Part shown: one piece after another, positions 58,417 through 64,000 of the stretch
How positions within the stretch are numbered: position 1 is the stretch's first letter
Layout: each line of letters starts with the position of its first letter
Source: Phyllostachys edulis
Lineage: Eukaryota > Streptophyta > Magnoliopsida > Poales > Poaceae
DNA: 64,000 nt
Assembly (NCBI GenBank): GCA_036346405.1
Contig: CM070562.1
Span: 72,683,482-72,747,481 of the forward strand
Direction of reading: 5' to 3'
Notes under the pieces: generated by a model
Database searches by the model: none
What the model was told of the DNA's origin: nothing
The model's input: only the letters and a program-made list of their open reading frames with translations
Program-made: the position numbers and the translations under genes

Positions 58417-59069
58417 TCTCCGAAGTGACCACCACCTTGGTGTGGGTGGGCGTGGGATATCAGTTTTGCGAAAAAAAAAGGTGAGGGGCTGAGAGCGCCA
58501 TTGGAGTAGGATCTAGGGATGTTCTTGATGGGGTGGCATTATATTCCAAATTCCAATCACCCGTGATAGTCAGAAGATACTCTAACTCTCGTCCAAAATA
58601 CTTAAGTGTAATAAGTGTTGTTTGCATTAGAGAAATAAAACAAAAGCTAGAGGAGCTGTCATGTTTTCCACGAAACTTTCGCGATTCCACACATTCCCCG
58701 CGTACAGGCTATGCATTGAAGACCGTACCAATTACCAAATGGATTGGTTCCCGATGGTGGAGAGCCGGGAGTGAACCCTGCAGACTTAGCCGAAGGTGTG
58801 GGGCAAAAAAACACTCCCTAACTTGAAAAAAAATTGTACATAGTATTCATATTTAACACACCCCACGGTAAAAAATTCTTTTTGACGATGAACAAATCTT
58901 CGAGCGATGCGCAGAACATGCTGGTCCGGTTTCCCCTTTTCCATATCCATGCTAAGACCCTGGCCCTTTGGTAAAAGTGGCACGGGCGTTTTTCTCATTG
59001 TTAGCATGTGCGCAGAAGATTTTTCACGGTGATATCGATTGCACTGTGTGACGGTGCAAACGTAAAAAG
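58417..59069. other. Intergenic sequence, nothing recognised
   Basis: Mixed-composition sequence without conserved frames. A 97-codon plus-strand frame (58533-58826) and a 99-codon minus-strand frame (58786-59085) have no recognisable features. Confidence 0.35.
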
Positions 59070-60370
59070 GTGGATTCAAATGCAAGCATGATGTGTTTGC
59101 GATCGTCTCCTTAGGACATGTACAATGCTATAGATAGCTACTGTTTATAATAACTATCTATGTCACTTTTGACAAAGACTAAAGACAATTTCATACAATG
59201 GTATAGGCAATTTCTTTGTCTTTTTTAGTTGTTTTTATAGAACACACAATCTTTTAACGCTTTTCTTGTTTCGCTTTATAATCATTACGTGATTGTAGAT
59301 AACATCTTTCTCTCTCTTCATTCTCTTTCATCCATATCAGTAAGAATCCTATATAGCAATAGTTATAGACGGCTGACATAAAATTATTATACATGCTCTT
59401 ATGTTAGAGTGAGAACGTCTACGGAAGCCTCGATCCCGGCCGTTAATTCTCTAACCGGTGCCGTGCAGTCGTCGTCGTCCTGCTGCAATCTCCATAGGGC
59501 ACTACAGCCACAGCGGGTCCCCCCCCCCCACCCCCACCCCTCTTTTTTATTAATCTTTCCATTGATACTGTAGCTGCTGCCTTTTACATAGGGTAGTAGT
59601 ACTCCTATTATTCGTTCAGCATTGCCCGCTCGCGATAATTATACAGTATAGTAGGTGACAAGTGATACATGGATTCGACTACTGTTTTTGCTACTACGTA
59701 CGTACTCCGGTATGATTCTAATCCGGATGGCCCCTACAAACTATTCATAATTTCACGCTCTACGCGCTAAGAAGTGAGAAGCCCTCTGGCTATCATGATT
59801 CAACGAATCTTTGGTACACCGGTGGTACATATTGGAGTGGTACTGCAATCAGCTCCATGTTCGTGTCCTGCGCTTACGCGTGGCAACCGCGGTCCGCGCA
59901 AACGGAACCGTGGCAGAACCATAGTTAATTCCGGCTCCGTGCTCTGTCCAAATCAAATCCCAAATCACATGGGGAGGACGATCGAGCAGATGTTTCTCTC
60001 ATCAGCCGGTTGTACTTGCGGCCGTCCACGTGTCACTGGTTGACAATAAGCAAGAAGCAACACAGGATTAGTACCGTACTTGCGGCCGCTGAAACGGTCA
60101 GGCACTGCTCATCCGGTCGTAGTTGCGGACATCCTTGTGTCACCGTTGACAACAAGCGAGAAGCAACACGGGATTTGTATCACCAGTTGACAACTTGCGG
60201 TCGTCCTTGTGTCGCCGGTTGACAATAAGCGAGAAGCAAAACGGGATTTGTGTCACCGGTTGACAACTTGCGGCTGTCTTAACCTAACGTAGTGATCAAT
60301 CAAGATCCAAGAGCGACGACGCGAGGCAACAAGGCATATGAAGTAGCGGTAGTACTGGCACCACACGCGG
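59070..60370. repeat. Dispersed duplication, copy 2 (with MITE and extra segment)
   Basis: Related to 51616-52101 in the same order and orientation. It contains the MITE 59114-59398 and an extra stretch at about 59430-59980 absent from copy 1. The local repeats 'gttgacaa(c/t)aagcgagaag' and 'cttgcggccgtcc' recur at 60010-60275. No gene. Confidence 0.85.
59114..59398. mobile_element. Tourist/PIF-type MITE (285 bp), TSD TTA
   Basis: Left end 'ggacatgtacaatg' and complement of the right end 'gagcatgtataata' are imperfect inverted repeats. TTA at 59111-59113 and 59399-59401. The paralogous segment at 51645-51665 reads 'gtctccttatgttagag' without the element, giving a natural empty site and confirming both ends and the TTA duplication. 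Confidence 0.93.
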
Positions 60371-60618
60371 CACGGTATGCCGAATACCTGGACAAAATAA
60401 AGGTGACATAACTGGTGCCGTACCGCGCTGCCACTGTCCACTGTTGATCCTGCCGATGCACGCGCCAGGGCAGCAACATCGAATCCCCACCCCGTCCGAG
60501 CCCCGGCTCCCTTGCGTTGTGACTTGTGATCGCGAGTTACGACGGGGTGAGGTGCGAAGAAACGAATGGGAAAAGCGGGGGGGGGGGGGGGAAAGGGGGG
60601 AAGATGGGTGTGTCTGTG

Positions 60619-60770
60619 TGCGCAGAAGGGAAATTCGCTCAGATGGCGCCAAACCACCAGTGCGATGCCACCTAAGCGAGTGGAAGGGAAATCCGTCCAG
60701 ATGCCGCCACTGCGGTGCCACCTATGCGAGTGGAAGGGAAATCCACCCAGGTGGCGCCACTGCAGTGCCA
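60619..60770. repeat. Minisatellite, 50-bp unit, about 3 copies
   Basis: Units begin 'tgcgatgccacctaagcgag' (60661), 'tgcggtgccacctatgcgag' (60711) and a partial at 60761, with a more diverged unit before (60619). Each holds 'tggaagggaaatcc' and 'gccgccactg' type phrases. It causes the 206-codon minus-strand frame at 60253-60873. Confidence 0.8.
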
Positions 60771-61594
60771 ACAGCCAAGTGGAGTAACTCCTTCCTCTCC
60801 CACCGTTTTCTTTCTCTTTCCTTGCTGAAAAGGCCAGGCATTGCTCATCAATAGAAGCAAAAGCGTCTTGCATTCTTTGCTAGGAGATGGACGCACCACA
60901 CACACAATTTTTTTTGCCCTAAATGGCACTGTTCACGCAGCATGTATTAGCAAAACTGATTGTTCGCACGTCGTATTACCAAAAATGATACCACGGATGA
61001 GCCGGTGGCCAACACTTGTCCAAAACCATGCCTCTGGTGCTCGGAGTCGACCTACACCGTTCATCTGGCACCTAGAGCTCCCTCGTCCCGCCACGTGGCT
61101 GGCGCTATTCTCCTGGCGCACGAACTAGGCTTGTGCGTCCGCCCAGAGCACTGGCTCCTTGTCCGTTGTTCCGTGGCCCGGACGAACCATTGTCCGTTGT
61201 TTTGTGGCCCAAACGAGCCGCCATCTGTCGCGCGCTTGGCTATTTTGTTCGGCCTCCCGTGGCCTGGACAACCCAGGTGTCACGCACCCTACTGCCTTGT
61301 CTACTTGCCTGTGCATTGGACGCGCACTATAGCACGTGCCTTGTCTGGTTGGCCCTGGCACTGTAGCGCGTGGCACGGCTCTACTCCTCTTGCGCCCAGG
61401 CCAGCTCCCGGCCCGCACGGACACTCCACCACGTCGGCAGTCGCCCCTCCTCCCACACCCAGAGTGTTGTCCTGTCTTGTCTTTGTCATTATCACGTCCA
61501 TCCATTGCATGCATTTATTTGCATGCAAGCCGCGTGCGGGAGGGAATCCGATTCCCCCGTCGCTTCGCGGTCGGCCGTGGGATGCGTCCGACAG
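60771..61594. other. Upstream region of the PMD element
   Basis: GC-rich (61060-61500), with a ~32-bp direct repeat built on 'ttgtccgttgttccgtggcc' (61158 and 61191). The 248-codon frame 60960-61706 is open by GC bias, crosses the TATA box and has no known domain. Likely promoter-side sequence of the element that follows. Confidence 0.4.
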
Positions 61595-61604
61595 CTATAA
61601 ATTC
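61595..61604 (+). promoter_or_regulatory. TATA box upstream of the PMD remnant
   Basis: 'ctataaattc' followed by a pyrimidine-rich 'tcactctttcattcacttgc' stretch, a layout common in plant promoters. About 780 bp before the first PMD codon. Confidence 0.55.
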
Positions 61605-61839
61605 GGAGTGGAGTGCGACCGTTCGCTCACTCTTTCATTCACTTGCTCTCTCGTTCTCGCTCGCTCTTTCCTTCGCAGTCTCGATCGAATTTGTTTTCGC
61701 GGATAATTAAGGCTTAGTTAGAGCCTTCATTAGCCGTCATATTGGTAGGTTTTTTTTTCTCGTACGTATTTTCTTTATTAGCTGTGTAGTTGGTTAATTA
61801 GTCGTGGTTATTTAGACGTAATCAATTTAGTCATTATCA

Positions 61840-62340
61840 TTTATGCGTAATTAAATATGTGCTAGTTAATTAGTTGCAATTAATTAGGTCGTAATTAATT
61901 AGCGATAGTTAAATTAATCTTATGTATTTATTTGTGGCATAGTTAATTAGTTACACATTATTTAGTGGCACTATTAAGTCATAATTATTTATTTATAATT
62001 AATCTGTGGTAATTAATTAGTCATAATTAATTAGTGATATTTAATTGATCGTAAATAATTTAGTCATAAATGTTGTAGTTGTCGTTATTAAGCCGCAATT
62101 ATTTACTCATAATTCATTTGTGGTAACTAGTTATTCCTAATCTACTGACAACCAATTTAGTCGTACTCAATTGGTTGTAATTATTTTGTCACGATTAAGT
62201 AAGTATTAATTAATTGGCCCTACTTAATTAGTCGTAATTAATTTGGTCACAGTTAATTAGTGTATATTAATTTGTTGTCTGTCTTTATTTAGTCGTAATA
62301 TTTAATTTGTAGTAATTCATCGTCCTTATTAATTTATTCA
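61840..62340. repeat. AT-rich degenerate repeat with 'taattagtcgtaattaatta' theme
   Basis: About 500 bp of loosely periodic (about 20-24 bp) units such as 'ttaattagttgcaattaatt', 'ggtcgtaattaattag' and 'agtcataattaattagtg'. It lies between the TATA box/leader and the PMD coding region, in the position of a 5' UTR or intron. Confidence 0.75.
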
Positions 62341-62373
62341 CTAATACGACGTGTCTTTCATCTCTTGCTAGCC

Positions 62374-63280
62374 ATGCCTCTACCGGAGCTACTAGAAACC
62401 TTCTATGATAAGCATCACCGGTGCAAGCTGTGGATCACGGGGGACACGGATGGCCCTATCCCTTTGTGATTCGGTTCGAGAAGCATTACTGGGAGCTCGA
62501 CGCTCGTTACGTCCCAATCCTTCGGGACACGGGCTTTTTGCCCTTTGCGAGGCTGCTTTCGGTCGGACGCTTCTTCACCCTGGACGGAAGTGTTATGTCG
62601 GCACTTGTCGACAGGTGGAGACCCGACATTCACACCTTCCACTTTCGGTGGGGAGAGATGACAGTCACTCTCTAGGATGTCTCATTCTTCACCGGTCGCC
62701 CGATCAGGGGTGAGCCACTTGTTCCAGGACGTCCGCCGGAGGACTGGAAGGTCTGGTTGGGGCATCGGTTTGGCATGCCTATCATGGACAGCACCCATGG
62801 TGTCCCTCGAGCCTGGTTGAGGAATTTCAACCAATGCTCGTTGGATGCACCTGACGATGTTGTTAGGACACACTTCGTCGCTTACCTTCTCCATCTCTTC
62901 GGTTGGGCCCTGTTTTCCACCACACAGGACGATTGGGTGTACCCCAGTTTTGTTTGCATTACCGAGTCTTTGGCTGACGCGAAGGCTAGGGCGATGTCTC
63001 GGTATAGCTAGGGATCAGCCGTCCTTTGCGCCACATACAGGGGGTTGTGTAACGCTTCGCAGCCTAACACCGGTGTAAAACCGGTCTCTGTCATCTGCTA
63101 CGTGCTTCTACAGCTGTGGAGTTGGAAGCACTTCCCTGTTGGGTAGCCCTCCTTTGGGAGAGCAGTGCACCCGTACCTCGAGTTGCAGCGGATCGCAAGC
63201 GCTTCCAAGACCGCTATCTGTAGCCCAAAGCACACCGTACCGGGGCTTCTGAGCACTTTGAAGTATATCTTCACATAGTT
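62374..63280 (+). pseudogene. Plant mobile domain (PMD, aminotransferase-like) protein remnant
   Basis: The frames read 'LLETFYDKHHRCKLWITG', 'DARYVPILRDTGFLPFARLL', 'ALVDRWRPDIHTFHFRWGEM', 'DVSFFTGRPIRGEP' and 'HFVAYLLHLFGWALFS', then 'GSAVLCATYRGLCNAS' and 'LLQLWSWKHFPVG'. This order and the 'DRWRP-THTFH...GEMT-TL-DV' signature define the PMD family, found in MAIN/MAIL-like proteins and many plant transposons. One frameshift near 62470 and stops at 62673 (TAG for Gln), 63009 and about 63144 break it. Start chosen at the ATG at 62374 before the first conserved residues. Confidence 0.85.
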
Positions 63281-64000
63281 GAAGAATGTAATCAAGAACA
63301 TGAGCTGCGGTCGTTCGAGAGATGACGTCCTACACGTCGCGCACCGAGTGGCCCACCCGTGCTCACTTGCTAGGTCGGCACAGCCTAGTTGGACCGGCGG
63401 GCGTCCTAGCGCTCCCAGTCGGTCATCTGCGCTGCAAATCAGCGTGGAGGTAAGTTATGTACAAATTTATGTCCTGTTTTTTATTATGCCTTAGGTTGTG
63501 CTAACATGATGTCGTCCTACAGCCGCACATTCGTCAGGATGCATCTATTCTTCTGTCTGAACCCCGTTCTCAGACTAGCGCACACCCTTGGTCATCCACA
63601 CTGCACATCCGAGAGGTACAAGATGTTTAGTTTGTGTCCCGAATTTTTATTTGGCCTAACATCATTTCATCTTGCAGCCTTCAGTTGAGCACGGGGGTGA
63701 TGACCATCCGTCAACCGATAAGGAGACGCCCATCCTAGCTACGCCAGGAGCAAGATATCTGGTCGAGGTTTGGACCGTGGCACCTGTGGCACCCATCCTC
63801 GTCAGATGCGTTGGCTAGTACGGAGTACCGTACGAAGGATAGAGCTCCTCTAGGGTCGTTGGCACTTCGCACTGTCAAGGCCAGAGCTCCTCCGCACGAC
63901 CGGACTTGCAGACAACGCATCTTGGGGCGGACGATCTGGGCGTGGTTTTCTTGATTCCTTCATTACTGACATGATTGCCGGTGGTAACCAGTTTGGCATG
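63281..64000 (+). other. Downstream part of the PMD element or intergenic (window end)
   Basis: No clear domain. 'ctgcaaatcagcgtggagg', 'ccgcacattcgtcaggatgc' and 'cctcagttgagcacgggg' may be exon pieces between short T-rich, intron-like stretches (63445-63530, 63620-63680). Not resolvable from this sequence alone. Confidence 0.25.

Noticed and set aside
60253..60873. 206-codon minus-strand frame
   Set aside because: Its repeated 'HLGGFPFHSH'-type text is created by the 50-bp minisatellite; the rest covers the dispersed duplication.
60960..61706. 248-codon plus-strand frame
   Set aside because: GC-rich sequence open in several frames at once, with a 32-bp direct repeat and a TATA box inside it; no domain.

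Overview
This is nuclear DNA of a grass (Poaceae). It holds nested Ty1/copia and Ty3/gypsy-type LTRs, Stowaway, Tourist, hAT and Mutator-like elements, a LINE tail and, as far as I can see, one recognisable host gene locus. The evidence for a grass is the MITE families, the very long LTRs with a shared 'cctctgcagag ... attcgaatagccgtgt' block, and tRNA-iMet primer-binding sites. I cannot name the species. Nearly every long reading frame lies inside LTRs or repeat arrays and is not a gene.

Layout: (1) 1-7470 is a gypsy-like LTR remnant followed by a GGAGGTC/GACCTCC-rich block, cut by two minus-strand copia solo LTRs with perfect 5-bp target duplications (TCCGG, CACGT). (2) 7471-12278 holds parts of two minus-strand LTR elements, each with its LTR/PBS junction visible. 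(3) 12279-34714 is one decayed copia element (gag, protease, integrase, RT, RNase H, 3' LTR). It was invaded by a plus-strand gypsy LTR (15502-23061) that carries a minus-strand gypsy LTR (16832-20952), by an LTR-like piece at 23132-23776, and by a gypsy LTR (28998-33481) inside its 3' LTR. (4) 34715-46214 is the host locus: a Stowaway MITE, a 5' UTR exon and five coding exons of a TRAPPC2/sedlin (TRS20) gene with a U12-type AT-AC intron. Just past the stop codon lies a two-level solo-LTR nest (38089-44714, TSD TAATG, containing 38406-41348, TSD TTGGA). The gene copy looks broken: ATG is ATA, exon 2 has a 5-bp duplication, and a stop replaces the penultimate codon. (5) 46215-61600 is host sequence with small elements: Stowaway, LINE tail, a long-TIR element holding a hAT element, two Mutator-like palindromic MITEs with 9-bp TSDs, two Tourist-like MITEs, an EXO70 gene fragment, and a dispersed duplication (51.6 kb and 59.1-60.4 kb) whose two copies give a natural empty site for one MITE. 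(6) 61595-64000 is a plant-mobile-domain (PMD) element remnant with a TATA box, an AT-rich periodic leader and a disrupted coding region.

The most unusual theme is the recurring GACCTCC/GGAGGTC islands. In two independent solo LTRs they sit between the LTR 5' end and the TATA box, with a second, palindromic island near the 3' end. No operons, CRISPR arrays or tRNA/rRNA genes were seen.
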